DNA from: Staphylococcus sp. GSSP0090
Lineage (GTDB): Bacteria > Bacillota > Bacilli > Staphylococcales > Staphylococcaceae
DNA length: 64,000 nucleotides
Direction of reading: 5' to 3'
NCBI RefSeq assembly: GCF_013391405.1
Contig: NZ_JACBFD010000019.1
Coordinates: forward strand, 1-64,000
In this document: positions 38,602 through 49,435 of the stretch, piece after piece
Position numbering within the stretch: position 1 is the first letter of the stretch
Layout: each line of letters begins with the position of its first letter
Translations under genes and position numbers: made by a program
The notes under the pieces: generated by a model
Told to the model about the DNA's origin: nothing
Seen by the model: the letters and a program-made list of their open reading frames with translations, nothing else
The model's database searches: none

Positions 38602-38814
38602 TTATTTCTCGAGAATAATCATGCCTTCTTCGTCAGCTTTGTTGAAAAATATTGTTAATAAGCCGCTAATAATTGCAATAATATAAGGGATACCTGTCCA
38701 AAAGAAAATAAGGTGTAGAATACCTTGTAAAAGTTGATTTGAATAAAATTTGTGAATACCACACCAACCTAAAATAAACGCAAGTACGACGTAAATGACT
38801 TTATTTACTTTCAT
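38602..38814 (-). CDS. TM2-domain membrane protein
   Basis: 70 residues. Two membrane helices around a short turn with GWCGIHKFYSNQLLQGILHL, the TM2 signature (G-x-x-G-x-H-x-F-Y). Function unknown. An open frame starts 18 bases earlier, but GGAAGGA at 38824-38830 selects ATG 38814 (MKVNKVIYVVLAF). Confidence 0.85.
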   Translation of the reverse strand: MKVNKVIYVVLAFILGWCGIHKFYSNQLLQGILHLIFFWTGIPYIIAIISGLLTIFFNKADEEGMIILEK

Positions 38815-38992
38815 TATTCCATATCCTTCCATAAATTAATGTTAATACAGTAATTATCTCTTATCTTTTATAATACAACAATCGAAAACAATTGATATGA
38901 AAAATAAAAAATTAAAACGTATTAACTTCGAATTTTTAGATATTTTCATTTATAATTAAAATAAATAAGCTTTGAAGTTGAGGAGACTATAT

Positions 38993-39550
38993 ATGATTAG
39001 AAAAGCACATCCAAACGATATTCCAAAAATCGCAGAATTATGCTATATCATTTGGCAAGAACTAGAAGTAGATATGGTTAAAGATATTGAAAAGGAAAGA
39101 CTACTTAAAATAATGGAACAAAGCATGATTGATGTACCTTATAGAGGTCATTATAGCAATACGTGGGTATATGAAATTGATGGAGAGGTAGCTGGATGTT
39201 TAATTGCATATCCTGGAAATAAAGAGTTAGAGATGGAACGTGCATGGTTGGATATGACACTTGATGATGATATTAGAGCGTATGGTTCACCTATGCCGAT
39301 GAAAGAAGCGAATGATGATGAATGGTATATTGAAACAGTTGCAACATTCCCTCAATATCGTGGAAGAGGTGTTGCGACACAGTTAGTCAAACATGTATTA
39401 CATACATACAAAGACGAAAAATGGAGTTTGAATTGTGATGTAACGAATGAGGGGGCATTAAGTGTATATAACAGGTTAGGATTTAAAGCGAATAGTACAT
39501 TTGATCTATATGGTCATCTACATTATCACATGATTTATAAAGCGAATTAA
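38993..39550 (+). CDS. GNAT-family N-acetyltransferase
   Basis: 185 residues. The acetyl-CoA loop is PQYRGRGVATQLVKHVL (Q/RxxGxG/A, about 119-135), and the C-terminal NEGALSVYNRLGFKAN closes the fold. Substrate unknown. GAGGAG at 38980 fits ATG 38993 (MIRKAHPNDIPKIAELC); an upstream in-frame codon at 38972 has no site. A terminator shared with menA follows. Confidence 0.88.
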   Translation: MIRKAHPNDIPKIAELCYIIWQELEVDMVKDIEKERLLKIMEQSMIDVPYRGHYSNTWVYEIDGEVAGCLIAYPGNKELEMERAWLDMTLDDDIRAYGSPMPMKEANDDEWYIETVATFPQYRGRGVATQLVKHVLHTYKDEKWSLNCDVTNEGALSVYNRLGFKANSTFDLYGHLHYHMIYKAN

Positions 39551-39552
39551 AA

Positions 39553-39580
39553 AGCCGAGACATAGATATATGTCTCGACC
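39553..39580. terminator. Terminator between GNAT gene and menA
   Basis: CGAGACATA-GATA-TATGTCTCG. The T-tract (GGCTTTTT) is on the minus strand, so it mainly ends menA. Confidence 0.8.
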
Positions 39581-39659
39581 TAATTGAAATCATATTTAGT
39601 AGATTTCTAGTTTTTAAAATTTAAGCTCCGAGTCAGTGGAACGTTATAGCGATATGTTC

Positions 39660-40598
39660 TTAAATACCGCCAAGTAATGCACTAATATAAATACCTAATG
39701 CGTAGAGTAAACCAAAGAATGTATTGGTTTTACCTGTAGCACCCATCGCTGGCATCATAGTTTGAGGTGTATCGTTTTTCTTGAATCTACGCACGGCTTT
39801 TATTGGCATTGGGAATGATAGTAATGCTAATAAAAAGAATAGTGAACCACCTGGAATAAAGAAAGTAATATAAATAACGAGTACATAGGCAATGATATAC
39901 ATAAGACCTAAGAAACGTACTGAATTATTTTTACCTAACAAGATTGGTAATGTTTTTCGACCACTTTCTTTGTCTTTAACACGGTCTCGAATATTGTTGG
40001 CCATATTGATTAGACCAATCGTAATTACAATAGGAATACTTATCCAAACAACAAGGCTTTGTAAATTGCCAGTTTGAATAAAGAATGCAATTAATATAAT
40101 AATCATACCCATAAATATGCCAGAAAACAGTTCACCGAAGGGTGTCCAAGAAATTGGAAAAGGGCCACCAGTGTACAAATAACCCACTGCCATACACACT
40201 AGACCAATTGGCAGTAACCAGAATGAACTTTGCATTGCAATGAAAATACCTAATAAAGCAGCAATAATATAAAATGCAACAGCTAAATTCATTACTAATT
40301 TGGGACTCATCCCATTTCTAACAATGGCGCCTCCGATACCAACTGAAGTATGGTCATCTAAGCCTTTTTTAAAATCATAGTATTCGTTGAACATGTTTGT
40401 TGCAGCTTGTATTAATAGACAAGCGATTAACATAGCTAATAAGAGACTTAGTTTTAAATGATCTTCACTTCCTAACAGGAAGAGTTTAGCTGAAGCAGTA
40501 CCAACAAGTACAGGTACGACCGCAGCAGTCAATGTATGTGGTCTCATTAACTGCCAGTACTTTTTGACAGTTGAATATTGTTGATATTGAGATGACAT
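39660..40598 (-). CDS. menA: 1,4-dihydroxy-2-naphthoate prenyltransferase MenA
   Basis: 312 residues, UbiA-type membrane enzyme that joins the naphthoate ring to the polyprenyl tail of menaquinone. The prenyl-diphosphate site is NMFNEYYDFKKGLDD (about 67-81), and the second Asp-rich motif is NNIRDRVKDKESGRKTLP. Nine or so helices. Divergent from menF with a 188-base gap, the staphylococcal arrangement. Confidence 0.95.
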   Translation of the reverse strand: MSSQYQQYSTVKKYWQLMRPHTLTAAVVPVLVGTASAKLFLLGSEDHLKLSLLLAMLIACLLIQAATNMFNEYYDFKKGLDDHTSVGIGGAIVRNGMSPKLVMNLAVAFYIIAALLGIFIAMQSSFWLLPIGLVCMAVGYLYTGGPFPISWTPFGELFSGIFMGMIIILIAFFIQTGNLQSLVVWISIPIVITIGLINMANNIRDRVKDKESGRKTLPILLGKNNSVRFLGLMYIIAYVLVIYITFFIPGGSLFFLLALLSFPMPIKAVRRFKKNDTPQTMMPAMGATGKTNTFFGLLYALGIYISALLGGI

Positions 40599-40786
40599 AA
40601 TGATTTACCTCGAATTCTTTAAATTTAGGATATTTTTTATCTAATATATTTTAATAGAATAAGTTATAAAGGTCAAATTACGTAAAAATTTAAAGCAATG
40701 AAATAAGCTAGAAACCATACACACATTGTGAAAAGTGGTACAATATTATAATGAGTATAAACTGATAAATGAAAGAAGTGAAATAG

Positions 40787-42139
40787 ATGACATTAGACCT
40801 CAGGGAAAGTGAAATTGTCGAAGCGGTATACGAAAGTAATCATACTTGGGTTTCAGTAGAAGCAAAAATAAACTATGAATTAGATCCTACAGTATTATTC
40901 CATTTGACTGAAGAACATGCAGGAGACCGTTTTTATTATAAAAAAAATGACAACAAAACTTCATTCTTTGGCTATCATGCTATTACTAGATTTAAAAATG
41001 ATTTTGAAAATAAACAATCTATTTTTCGAGAATGGCAAAAATACAAAAATGATATTGAATTAATACATCCAAATTCAGATCATCATCATCTAAAGATTTG
41101 TGGCGGCTTCCAATTTTCTACGCATAAATCTGGTGATGAGTGGCGCGAATTTGGGATTAATCATTTTATACTACCAGAAGTATTAGTAACTATGGAAAAT
41201 GGTGTTTCATATATTACTTATACGGTAAAAGTAGAACAATTTGAAATAGAACAATTCAAAGCTTTAATTAATCAATTAACACAAACGGCTTTGGATTCAA
41301 AGTTTGAAATTGGGAATGTTAAACGTATTGAAGATATATATAAAGATGAATGGCGTGATTTAGTAAAGGATACAATTGAACTATTAGATGAACATAAAAA
41401 AATTGTATTAGCGAGAAAGCGTTTGGTCATGTTTGATAAAAACATCAATATACCATATATTTTACAAAAAGCTTCGCAGGGTGAACATAATAGTTACTTA
41501 TTTGTTTTAGAGTCACAAGATAGTGTGTTCTTTTCACAAACACCGGAACAATTAATGGAAGTTAATAATGGTATATTGTCTACCAAAGCAGTTGCTGGAA
41601 CGATTAAACGAACACATCAAGATGAAGTGGATAAAGCAAACATACAGGCATTCTTAAATGATGATAAAAATTTAAACGAACATCGTTTTGTAGTGGAAAG
41701 TATATTACATGATATAACACCTTATGTTAAAGATATTACTTATAACGAGACACCGCAGATATTAACAAATGATCATTTATATCACTTATATACGAAAATC
41801 AAAGGTCAATTGAAAAATGATTCCTATATTGGATTGTTAGACAATCTACATCCAACACCTGCGTTAGGCGGTTATCCAAAAGAAGAAGCGATTGATTACA
41901 TTGAGCAAAACGAATTCGGTACACGTGGATTATATGGTGCACCTGTGGGCTATATAGATATGAATGACGATTGTGAGTTTATAGTGGCAATTAGATCCAT
42001 GTTAATTAAGAAAAACCAGGCCACATTATTTGCCGGTTGCGGTATTGTGAACAATTCTAATGCAGATAGTGAAGTCGAAGAAACTGCAGTTAAATTTAAC
42101 CCTATGATGAAAGCTTTAGGAGTCGAGGAATATGAATAA
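40787..42139 (+). CDS. menF: Isochorismate synthase MenF
   Basis: 450 residues. Chorismate-binding domain at about 190-445 with [32 protein letters not shown] and [17 protein letters not shown], carrying the catalytic acid and Mg2+ residues of the MST family. First step of menaquinone synthesis. AAGAAGTG is a modest ribosome site. Its last codons overlap the menD start by 8 bases. Confidence 0.95.
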   Translation: MTLDLRESEIVEAVYESNHTWVSVEAKINYELDPTVLFHLTEEHAGDRFYYKKNDNKTSFFGYHAITRFKNDFENKQSIFREWQKYKNDIELIHPNSDHHHLKICGGFQFSTHKSGDEWREFGINHFILPEVLVTMENGVSYITYTVKVEQFEIEQFKALINQLTQTALDSKFEIGNVKRIEDIYKDEWRDLVKDTIELLDEHKKIVLARKRLVMFDKNINIPYILQKASQGEHNSYLFVLESQDSVFFSQTPEQLMEVNNGILSTKAVAGTIKRTHQDEVDKANIQAFLNDDKNLNEHRFVVESILHDITPYVKDITYNETPQILTNDHLYHLYTKIKGQLKNDSYIGLLDNLHPTPALGGYPKEEAIDYIEQNEFGTRGLYGAPVGYIDMNDDCEFIVAIRSMLIKKNQATLFAGCGIVNNSNADSEVEETAVKFNPMMKALGVEEYE

Positions 42140-43814
42140 TCACACAGATGCATTAACGAAGCAAGTTTTTACTTTTGTTTCCGAATTATATGCTTATGGC
42201 GTCAGAGAAGTAGTTATAAGTCCTGGGTCGCGTTCTACGCCACTCGCAATTGCAATAGAAGCACATCCCAAGTTGAAATCATGGATTCATCCAGATGAAC
42301 GCAGTGCAGCCTTTTTTGCGATGGGATTGATGAAAGGTAGTGAAAAACCAGTTGCTATCCTAGGTACATCAGGAAGTGCTGCTGCCAACTATACACCAGC
42401 TATTACTGAAAGTAATTTGAGTCACTTACCATTAGTTGTACTTACGAGTGATCGACCTCACGAATTAAGAGGGATTGGAGCGCCTCAGGCAATAAATCAA
42501 ACGAATATGTTTGCTAATTATGTGCAGTATCAGTTTGATTTTCCAATTGCTGAAAAAGACGATACAGCAGATTTAATGGAGAATACTATTAAATTTCAAT
42601 TACAAAAAGCAAGTCAATTTCTTTATGGACCACATCGAGGCCCGATACATCTAAATTTACCTTTTAGAGAACCATTAACACCGAATATTGAAAAGGTAGA
42701 ATGGCTAACTTCAGATACAAAGCTATTACCACATTATCAAAAAACTACAAGTTTAAATGAAATTAGTAGGCTGATGAAGAAAAGAAAAGGGCTAATTATT
42801 GTGGGCGATATGCAACATCAAGATGTGGACCAAATACTTACATTTTCAACGATACATGATATGCCAATTTTAGCTGATCCATTAAGTCAATTAAGACGTG
42901 AGCATCATCCGAATGTGATTACGACATATGATTTATTGCTAAGATCAGGTTTAACATTAGAAGTTGATTTTATTATCCGTGTGGGTAAACCAGTAATATC
43001 GAAAAAATTAAATCAATGGTTAAAAGTAACAGAAGCATTTCAAATATTAGTACAAAATAATGACAGCCCAGATGCATTTCCAATTACACCGAATGTGTCT
43101 TATGAAATGTCTGCTAATGATTTCTTTAGACAATTGTCTGAGTTGCCAACTATTGAGCGTAAGCAGTGGTTAGAGAAATGGCAGACATTAGAAAAACATG
43201 CAATTGTAGAAATTAAAGATTATCTGAGAACTGCTACAGATGAGTCAGCCTATGTAGGTAATGTATTAGATAAATTAACTGAAGATGACGCAATATTTGT
43301 CAGCAACAGTATGCCGATTCGTGATGTGGATAATTTATTTATTGATTGTGAAGCGGAAGTGTTTGCGAATCGTGGTGCAAATGGCATAGATGGTGTCACA
43401 TCTACGGCATTAGGTATGGCAGTGCATAAAAAAATCACATTACTCATTGGAGATTTAGCATTTTACCATGATATGAATGGTTTATTAATGTCTAAATTGA
43501 ACGACATACAACTCAATATCGTCTTGCTCAATAATGATGGTGGTGGTATCTTTTCATATTTACCTCAAAAAAATGAGGCTGAAGCATATTTTGAACGATT
43601 GTTCGGTACGCCAACCGGGTTAAATTTTGAACATACGGCGCTGTTGTATGATTTTACATTTGATAGATTTGATACGATTGAAGCTTTTAAATATGCAGAT
43701 TTATCACAGTTTGGCTCACATATTTATGAAATAATAACACATCGAGAAGAGAACAAACAGCAGCATCTTAAACTCTATAAAAAGTTGAGTGATATTATCA
43801 ATGTTACATTATAA
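42132..43814 (+). CDS. menD: SEPHCHC synthase MenD
   Basis: 560 residues, thiamine diphosphate enzyme that joins isochorismate and 2-oxoglutarate. [17 protein letters not shown] with the [13 protein letters not shown] block form the N-terminal domain; the ThDP site is [35 protein letters not shown]. Start GAGGAAT ATG overlaps menF; the end overlaps menH by 14 bases, so translation is coupled along the operon. Confidence 0.96.
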   Translation: MNNHTDALTKQVFTFVSELYAYGVREVVISPGSRSTPLAIAIEAHPKLKSWIHPDERSAAFFAMGLMKGSEKPVAILGTSGSAAANYTPAITESNLSHLPLVVLTSDRPHELRGIGAPQAINQTNMFANYVQYQFDFPIAEKDDTADLMENTIKFQLQKASQFLYGPHRGPIHLNLPFREPLTPNIEKVEWLTSDTKLLPHYQKTTSLNEISRLMKKRKGLIIVGDMQHQDVDQILTFSTIHDMPILADPLSQLRREHHPNVITTYDLLLRSGLTLEVDFIIRVGKPVISKKLNQWLKVTEAFQILVQNNDSPDAFPITPNVSYEMSANDFFRQLSELPTIERKQWLEKWQTLEKHAIVEIKDYLRTATDESAYVGNVLDKLTEDDAIFVSNSMPIRDVDNLFIDCEAEVFANRGANGIDGVTSTALGMAVHKKITLLIGDLAFYHDMNGLLMSKLNDIQLNIVLLNNDGGGIFSYLPQKNEAEAYFERLFGTPTGLNFEHTALLYDFTFDRFDTIEAFKYADLSQFGSHIYEIITHREENKQQHLKLYKKLSDIINVTL

Positions 43815-44607
43815 ATTTCATCAGACAATCGAACCAACTGATCAATTGTTAGTTATGCTTCATGGTTTTATAAGCGATCAGCAGACATTTGATCAACATG
43901 TTCAACATTTCAAAAAATATATTAATATTATAACAATTGATTTACCTGGACATGGTGCAGATCAATCTGATTTAGAAAGTAAATGGGATTTTCCATTTAT
44001 AAGTCAGGAATTAGATCAAGTGTTGCAATCATTTACGAATTATCAAATTTACTTACATGGTTATTCTATGGGTGGTAGAATTGGACTTTACTATGCGCTA
44101 CATGGCCAACATCAATTAGCGGGGCTTATTCTAGAAAGTACATCACCTGGTATTGAACATAGTGATGATCGTACTGAAAGACAACTGGTTGATCAAGCGA
44201 GGGCAAAAGTGCTAGAAATAGCTGGTTTAGAAGTGTTTGTGAATGATTGGGAAAAATTACCGCTTTTTTATACACAATATGAGTTAGATAAAACAACAAG
44301 AAAAGCCATTCGTGATATGCGATTACGTCAAAATCCAACGCGTTTAGCAAAAGCCTTGCGTGATTATGGGACTGGACAAATGCCGAATTTATGGCCTCAG
44401 CTAAATCAAATTCAAATACCAACCTGTATCATCGTAGGTGAATTAGATAGCAAGTTCTGCAAAATAGCTGAGAAGATTATTTCAGTTATGCCAAATATTG
44501 AATTGAATGTTGTAGCTAACAGTGGACATACAATTCATGTGGAAGAAAAGTTAGAATTTGATAGAATAGTAATAGGTTTTATTAATAAGGAGGAGCAAAA
44601 TGACTAG
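43801..44607 (+). CDS. menH: SHCHC synthase MenH (alpha/beta hydrolase)
   Basis: 268 residues. The nucleophile elbow [16 protein letters not shown] (Ser at about 92), Asp in [10 protein letters not shown] and His in [16 protein letters not shown] form the triad. Eliminates pyruvate from SEPHCHC. An in-frame codon at 43789 exists, but ATG 43801 gives MLHYKFHQT, the usual N-terminus. No strong ribosome site of its own: likely coupled to menD. Confidence 0.92.
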   Translation: MLHYKFHQTIEPTDQLLVMLHGFISDQQTFDQHVQHFKKYINIITIDLPGHGADQSDLESKWDFPFISQELDQVLQSFTNYQIYLHGYSMGGRIGLYYALHGQHQLAGLILESTSPGIEHSDDRTERQLVDQARAKVLEIAGLEVFVNDWEKLPLFYTQYELDKTTRKAIRDMRLRQNPTRLAKALRDYGTGQMPNLWPQLNQIQIPTCIIVGELDSKFCKIAEKIISVMPNIELNVVANSGHTIHVEEKLEFDRIVIGFINKEEQND

Positions 44608-45418
44608 ACAATGGGAAACAATTAGAGAATATAAAGAAATTAAATATGAATTATATGATGGTATTGCCAAAGTTACCATTAATCGTCCTGAAGTACGTAA
44701 TGCATTCACACCAAATACGGTTCAAGAAATGATTGATGCGTTTACAAGAGCACGTGACGACCAACGTATTTCTGTTATTATTTTAACAGGTGAAGGAGAC
44801 AAAGCGTTTTGTTCTGGCGGAGACCAAAAAGTACGTGGCCATGGTGGTTATGTAGGCGATGATCAAATTCCTCGTTTAAATGTCTTAGACTTACAAAGAC
44901 TGATTCGTGTAATTCCTAAACCTGTAGTTGCAATGGTTAGAGGCTATGCTATTGGTGGCGGTAATGTATTGAACGTCGTATGTGATTTAACAATTGCTGC
45001 TGATAATGCAATCTTTGGTCAAACAGGACCTAAAGTAGGGTCATTTGATGCTGGCTATGGTTCAGGTTATTTAGCGCGTATCGTAGGACATAAAAAAGCA
45101 CGTGAAATTTGGTACTTATGTCGTCAATATAATGCTCAAGAAGCATTGGACATGGGCTTAGTTAATACTGTTGTTCCTTTAGATCAAGTTGAAGATGAAA
45201 CAGTACAATGGTGTCAAGAAATGAAACAACATTCTCCTACTGCACTAAGATTCTTGAAAGCAGCGATGAACGCTGATACAGATGGATTAGCTGGGTTACA
45301 ACAAATGGCAGGAGATGCTACTTTACTTTATTACACAACGGATGAAGCTAAAGAAGGTAGAGATGCATTTAAAGAAAAACGCGATCCTGATTTTGATCAA
45401 TTCCCTAAATTCCCATAA
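44600..45418 (+). CDS. menB: 1,4-dihydroxy-2-naphthoyl-CoA synthase MenB
   Basis: 272 residues of the crotonase fold. [16 protein letters not shown] (about 70-85) is the CoA oxyanion region, and [38 protein letters not shown] is split here across the conserved catalytic block ([18 protein letters not shown], then [15 protein letters not shown]). Ring closure step of menaquinone synthesis. AAGGAGG precedes ATG 44600 inside menH. Last gene of menFDHB. Confidence 0.96.
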   Translation: MTRQWETIREYKEIKYELYDGIAKVTINRPEVRNAFTPNTVQEMIDAFTRARDDQRISVIILTGEGDKAFCSGGDQKVRGHGGYVGDDQIPRLNVLDLQRLIRVIPKPVVAMVRGYAIGGGNVLNVVCDLTIAADNAIFGQTGPKVGSFDAGYGSGYLARIVGHKKAREIWYLCRQYNAQEALDMGLVNTVVPLDQVEDETVQWCQEMKQHSPTALRFLKAAMNADTDGLAGLQQMAGDATLLYYTTDEAKEGRDAFKEKRDPDFDQFPKFP

Positions 45419-45565
45419 ACTTTAGGGTGTGATTGATAATAGGAGAAAAATTAAATTTTTCGATAAAGCTTTTGCATGCATATTTATTTCAGGATGTGCA
45501 GGATAGTGTTTTATCTGAACTGAAACTTATGCATAAGAAAGCTTACTTTATAGTTATTAGTAATA

Positions 45566-45611
45566 AAGAAACGAGTCTGGAACATTTATGATGTTCTAGG
45601 CTTGTTTTTTA
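45566..45611 (+). terminator. men operon terminator
   Basis: ACGAGTCTGGAACAT pairs with ATGTTCTAGGCTTGT, loop TTATG, then TTTTT. It sits about 150 bases after menB and shares GAGTCTGGA-CAT with the repeat-linked hairpin at 60431. Confidence 0.8.
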
Positions 45612-45815
45612 TTGTTGGAATATCAGGTGAATTACTATTTAGCAATCGTATGATGCAGTTCTTATATTTGAAAATAATATTTATAAGTATAACGCGGTTA
45701 GAATTTTTGAATGAAGGTGAAATGTCTTATCAAAACATTTTAGTATATCTTTCCAAAATAATAAATAGTGTTATACCTTTTAATGTGAACACTTTATTAC
45801 ATTTTATTATTTAAT

Positions 45816-45859
45816 TTGACTAATATTAAAACTTCTATTAATATTATAATTAATAGAAG
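45816..45859 (+). promoter_or_regulatory. Promoter with 28-bp palindromic operator of the MarR gene
   Basis: TTGACT (45816-45821), a 17-base spacer and TAATAT (45839-45844). The -10 lies inside the perfect palindrome CTTCTATTAAT-ATTATA-ATTAATAGAAG (45832-45859). GGGGGAGAG and ATG 45872 follow. This is the layout of an autorepressed MarR gene. Confidence 0.8.
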
Positions 45860-45871
45860 TGGGGGAGAGAG

Positions 45872-46321
45872 ATGACTTCAAACGTTTATGATCAAATGAG
45901 AAAAGAAATGTGTTATTTGTTTTATATTACTAGTAAAGAAGTAGTAAATAGATTTAACAAATATTTAAAGCAATTTGATATTAGCTTTCCAAATTATATA
46001 GTCTTACTTTATATTGAAAATGATAAACCCGTATATATTAAAACGTTATGTGATGAATTGTATTTAGATTCAGGAACAATCAGTCCAATTATCAAACGTT
46101 TAGAGAAAAAAGCACTTATAGAGCGTATAAGAACTGAAGAAGATGAGCGTAGAGTGAAGGTGCGATTAACTCAGAAAGGTTTAGAATTAAAAGAACATTT
46201 TCCAAAAATATCAGAAGATGTCATTCAACAATTTAATATGAATAGGGAAGATTCGCTTGCTTATTATCAAATTCTAAAAACTTTCGCTGAACAAAATATA
46301 TACATAAAAGATGAAGATTGA
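45872..46321 (+). CDS. MarR-family regulator (MgrA/SarZ/OhrR-like)
   Basis: 149 residues, winged helix at about 30-110 (VYIKTLCDELYLDSGTISPIIKRLEKK then ERIRTEEDERRVKVRLT). Cys14 in RKEMCYLFY lies where MgrA and SarZ carry their redox-sensing cysteine. It is probably a thiol-based repressor that controls at least itself. In S. aureus this slot between menB and the aminotransferase gene holds sspABC; here only this gene is found. Confidence 0.88.
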   Translation: MTSNVYDQMRKEMCYLFYITSKEVVNRFNKYLKQFDISFPNYIVLLYIENDKPVYIKTLCDELYLDSGTISPIIKRLEKKALIERIRTEEDERRVKVRLTQKGLELKEHFPKISEDVIQQFNMNREDSLAYYQILKTFAEQNIYIKDED

Positions 46322-46370
46322 TATATATTAAGTACTGAATAGCAGAAGAATAGCGTTTGTTTATAAAAAT

Positions 46371-46424
46371 AAACCGAGTAAAAGTTATGAATAGAAATAA
46401 CTTTTACTCGGTTTTTATTTTAAT
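46371..46424. terminator. Terminator between MarR gene and aminotransferase gene
   Basis: AAACCGAGTAAAAGTTAT pairs perfectly with ATAACTTTTACTCGGTTT, 8-base loop, T-run after. Confidence 0.95.
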
Positions 46425-47580
46425 TATATTTATGTGAAATATAGTCTTCTAATCTTCTCATGGCTTCTTTTAAAGCATCAAGTTCGTATGCGTAAGAAAT
46501 ACGAACGTGACCTTTTCCAATATCAGTAAAAGATGAACCAGGTACAATTGCCACATGGGCATTTTCCAAAACATCTACACAAAAATCAAAATCATTTTCA
46601 GTAAAACGTTGAATACTTGGGAAAATATAAAAAGCGCCCTCAGGTTTTGCTTCGAGTTCAAAGCCTAATGATTCAAGTTTGTGTATTAAGAAATTACGAC
46701 GTTCAATATATGCTTCGTTCATATATTGAGGTGCTTCAAGCCCTTCATTTAATGCAGCTATACAAGCTATTTGTGCTGGAACATTCGCACAAATGCAGTT
46801 ATAGGCATGCATAAACGTTAATTTCTCAATAAGGTATTCAGGACCTACTAAGAAACCAATGCGAATACCTGTAGCAGAGTGAGATTTACTTAATCCACCG
46901 ACTAACAATAATTGCTCTCGTATGGATGAGAATTCAGCAAATGAAGTGTGCTTGCCAATAAAAGTGTTTTCAGCGTATATTTCATCACTGATTACAAATA
47001 TAGACATGTTTTTTAACGTTTCTGTAAGTGCTTGAACTTCATTACGATTCAAAACGACACCCGTTGGATTTGTTGGATAGTTAAGTAGTATAGCTTTGGT
47101 CTTTGCCGTTAAATGTGCCTCTATAGCTTCAGGTGTGACTTTATAATTCGTTTTAGTAGTATCTATATAAACCGGCACGCCACCCAATGTCTTGATAAGG
47201 GGTATATAACCAGAATAAACAGGTCCTGGAATTAATATTTCATCACCTTCATCAATGATGCTTCTTAATGCAGTATCTAATGCTTCACTTGCACCATTGG
47301 TAATAATGATTTCTTCTGAACTATATTTAAATCCATAGCGCTGTTCGAAATATTGACTTACTGCGTTTCTTGTTTCTAGCAGTCCCTTATTATGTGAATA
47401 GCTTGTTTGATTTTCATTAATTGCTTGAATATAAGCTGATTTTACAACGTCAGGCATTGGAAAGTCTGGTTGACCAATCGTTAAATTAATACAGTCTTCT
47501 ATACCGCTAATGCGACTTGAAAATTGACGAATACTTGGTGCACTTAAATGTTTTGAATTATTATTTAATGATAGTTTCAT
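46420..47580 (-). CDS. Class I/II PLP aminotransferase (PatA-like)
   Basis: 386 residues. YPTNPTGVVLNRNEV, SDEIYAEN and the PLP lysine in VGGLSKSHSATGIRIGF (about residue 232) are conserved. Resembles Bacillus PatA, which acts in lysine/diaminopimelate synthesis; substrate not certain. A longer frame to 47685 lacks a ribosome site, whereas GAGGTGATT precedes ATG 47580 (MKLSLNNNSKHL). Confidence 0.9.
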   Translation of the reverse strand: MKLSLNNNSKHLSAPSIRQFSSRISGIEDCINLTIGQPDFPMPDVVKSAYIQAINENQTSYSHNKGLLETRNAVSQYFEQRYGFKYSSEEIIITNGASEALDTALRSIIDEGDEILIPGPVYSGYIPLIKTLGGVPVYIDTTKTNYKVTPEAIEAHLTAKTKAILLNYPTNPTGVVLNRNEVQALTETLKNMSIFVISDEIYAENTFIGKHTSFAEFSSIREQLLLVGGLSKSHSATGIRIGFLVGPEYLIEKLTFMHAYNCICANVPAQIACIAALNEGLEAPQYMNEAYIERRNFLIHKLESLGFELEAKPEGAFYIFPSIQRFTENDFDFCVDVLENAHVAIVPGSSFTDIGKGHVRISYAYELDALKEAMRRLEDYISHKYN

Positions 47581-47636
47581 TTTATGAATCACCTCAAGAT
47601 TTAAAAATACGAATTTAATTTTGTATGTAGCGTTGA

Positions 47637-47675
47637 AGCGAGAATCAAAGTTAGCATTAGCTCTTGATCCTCGCT
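47637..47675 (-). other. Hairpin in the leader of the aminotransferase gene
   Basis: GCGAGGATCAA pairs with TTGATTCTCGC (one G-T mismatch) with a 13-base loop, 57-95 bases upstream of the start codon. No T-run follows. It may be an RNA leader structure; no known riboswitch recognised. Confidence 0.4.
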
Positions 47676-47804
47676 CCACAAGCATGATGATAATCGTGTA
47701 GATATTATTTTGAAATAACTATTTGATATAACGAAAATTAATTATCATTACTTTAAATGTATCACAATGTGTTAAATTTAACTTTTATTTTGTATCATAT
47801 GCCC

Positions 47805-48809
47805 TTATTCTTTGAATTTAGAAGGGGACTGTAGATTAATAATTGGATTGGTCCATTTTGATACCAAACGTGTTGATAGCGCAAATACGATGATTGTTGT
47901 AAAGACTAATAAATAGATATAAGTTAATATAGAAATTGAATCTTTAAATGGATATATATCAAATCCACGTATAACGCCAATGACTATACCGTGTAATAAA
48001 TAAACATACATCGTTCTACGACCAATATAAGTATAAAATTTCTCTTTTTCTGGCATAAGGTTTAAGAAAGAGAATAGTGTGGTTAGAATTATAAAATAAA
48101 GTAATAGTCTTTTAATAGGACTATATAAATCTTGTTTTCCTTCTAATGACATGTAAGGTGAGTCACCTAATAACCAATCTGCATTAATTGGGTGATATGT
48201 ATAAGTGACATAAAACACAATTAAAATGATGATAGAGATTGGTACAAATTTTTTGTTTTTTAAAATTTGGATATGATTTTTGGTAAACAGATAACCTAAA
48301 TAAAATATTGGAAAGAACATGATTGTTCTTGAAAAACTTAAATAATTATCGATATTTGCTGAATAGCCTGCAAATAATGAAATAATTATAGCTATTGGTA
48401 AAACAAAATATGGTTTATAGTCTTTCACGATAACTAATATAACGTGGAAAAAGAATAATGTAAGTAAAAACCATAATGCAAATACTGGATCAAAGGGATC
48501 AAAGTGTACACTATCTTCTTTACCCGTTAAATAATAGTAGAAAGAGAAAAAGCCAAAGAAAATAACATAAGGAATTAATAGTTTTTTAGAGACTTTTTCT
48601 AAATAACCAGCTTGGCCTGCTTTTTTCGCAAAATACCCAGAAATAAATAAAAAACCCGGCATATGAAAGCTGTATATTGTTAAATATAATGAAGATAGAT
48701 GTTTACTGGCTTCTGTATATGGCTGTAATAAATGGCCAAACACAACAAGAAAGATTAACATTGCTCTAGCATTATCAAAAAAGTAATCTCTCTCATTCAA
48801 TTTTGACAT
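47805..48809 (-). CDS. Acyltransferase family 3 membrane protein
   Basis: 334 residues with about ten helices. RDYFFDNARAMLIFLVVFGHLLQPY has the catalytic-type histidine in GH and the NAR motif, and FHMPGFLFISGYFAKK is the second family block. Family members O-acetylate sugars, as in fucose 4-O-acetylase or surface-polymer modification. Substrate unknown. GGAGC precedes ATG 48809. Divergent from the MarR gene at 49010. Confidence 0.88.
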   Translation of the reverse strand: MSKLNERDYFFDNARAMLIFLVVFGHLLQPYTEASKHLSSLYLTIYSFHMPGFLFISGYFAKKAGQAGYLEKVSKKLLIPYVIFFGFFSFYYYLTGKEDSVHFDPFDPVFALWFLLTLFFFHVILVIVKDYKPYFVLPIAIIISLFAGYSANIDNYLSFSRTIMFFPIFYLGYLFTKNHIQILKNKKFVPISIIILIVFYVTYTYHPINADWLLGDSPYMSLEGKQDLYSPIKRLLLYFIILTTLFSFLNLMPEKEKFYTYIGRRTMYVYLLHGIVIGVIRGFDIYPFKDSISILTYIYLLVFTTIIVFALSTRLVSKWTNPIINLQSPSKFKE

Positions 48810-49009
48810 TATTTTGCTCCTTTTATATAAGCGATGAATTTTATATGCGCTACTTCTAATTTATTATAAAACATATGAGAAATGCAACAAAATAGTACAA
48901 TTTGTCTTTTATTATTGTATATTAGGCAGAATACTATTATAATATTAGAAAATAAAATAGTGTATTTAAACTCTTGAGAATTTAATTTTAAATAGTGGAG
49001 ATGAACAAC

Positions 49010-49435
49010 ATGTATAAACAACTAGAACAATTAATTACACTGACGAGTAACGATCTTAGCTTAGTAAGTAGACGATTTGGACAACGTACAGATTTAACTT
49101 CAGAGCAATTGGAGATGCTGAGAATTTTATATAATTATAAAAAGTTATCGCAGTATGATTTAACAATGAAGATTAATAAAGAACAATCTATTGTATCGCG
49201 GTGGATAAAAAAATTATGTCAAATGGGATATATTACTAGCAAGCAATCCAATAAAGATATGAGATGTAAAGATCTTATGGTAACAGAGAAATCAAAAGCT
49301 TTAGTAGAACAAATAAATGAAGTTAGAATTGCACTTATCGAAGCACGTTGTCAAAATTTAACAGCTAAAGATATTGAAAGCTTAAATCAGTTATTGCAAA
49401 AATTAAATGCACATCATACATATTTCATTAAATAA
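49010..49435 (+). CDS. MarR-family regulator next to atl (AtlR-like)
   Basis: 141 residues, winged helix at about 25-100 (LSQYDLTMKINKEQSIVSRWIKKLCQMGYI). It faces the autolysin gene. In S. aureus the MarR gene at this locus has been linked to atl repression, so a similar role is plausible but inferred. GTG 48995 is open upstream; GGAG at 48997 is best spaced for ATG 49010 (MYKQLEQLI). Confidence 0.85.
   Translation: MYKQLEQLITLTSNDLSLVSRRFGQRTDLTSEQLEMLRILYNYKKLSQYDLTMKINKEQSIVSRWIKKLCQMGYITSKQSNKDMRCKDLMVTEKSKALVEQINEVRIALIEARCQNLTAKDIESLNQLLQKLNAHHTYFIK

Noticed and set aside
45602-45814. 70-codon plus-strand frame after menB
   Set aside because: No ribosome site, overlaps the operon terminator, no recognisable features.
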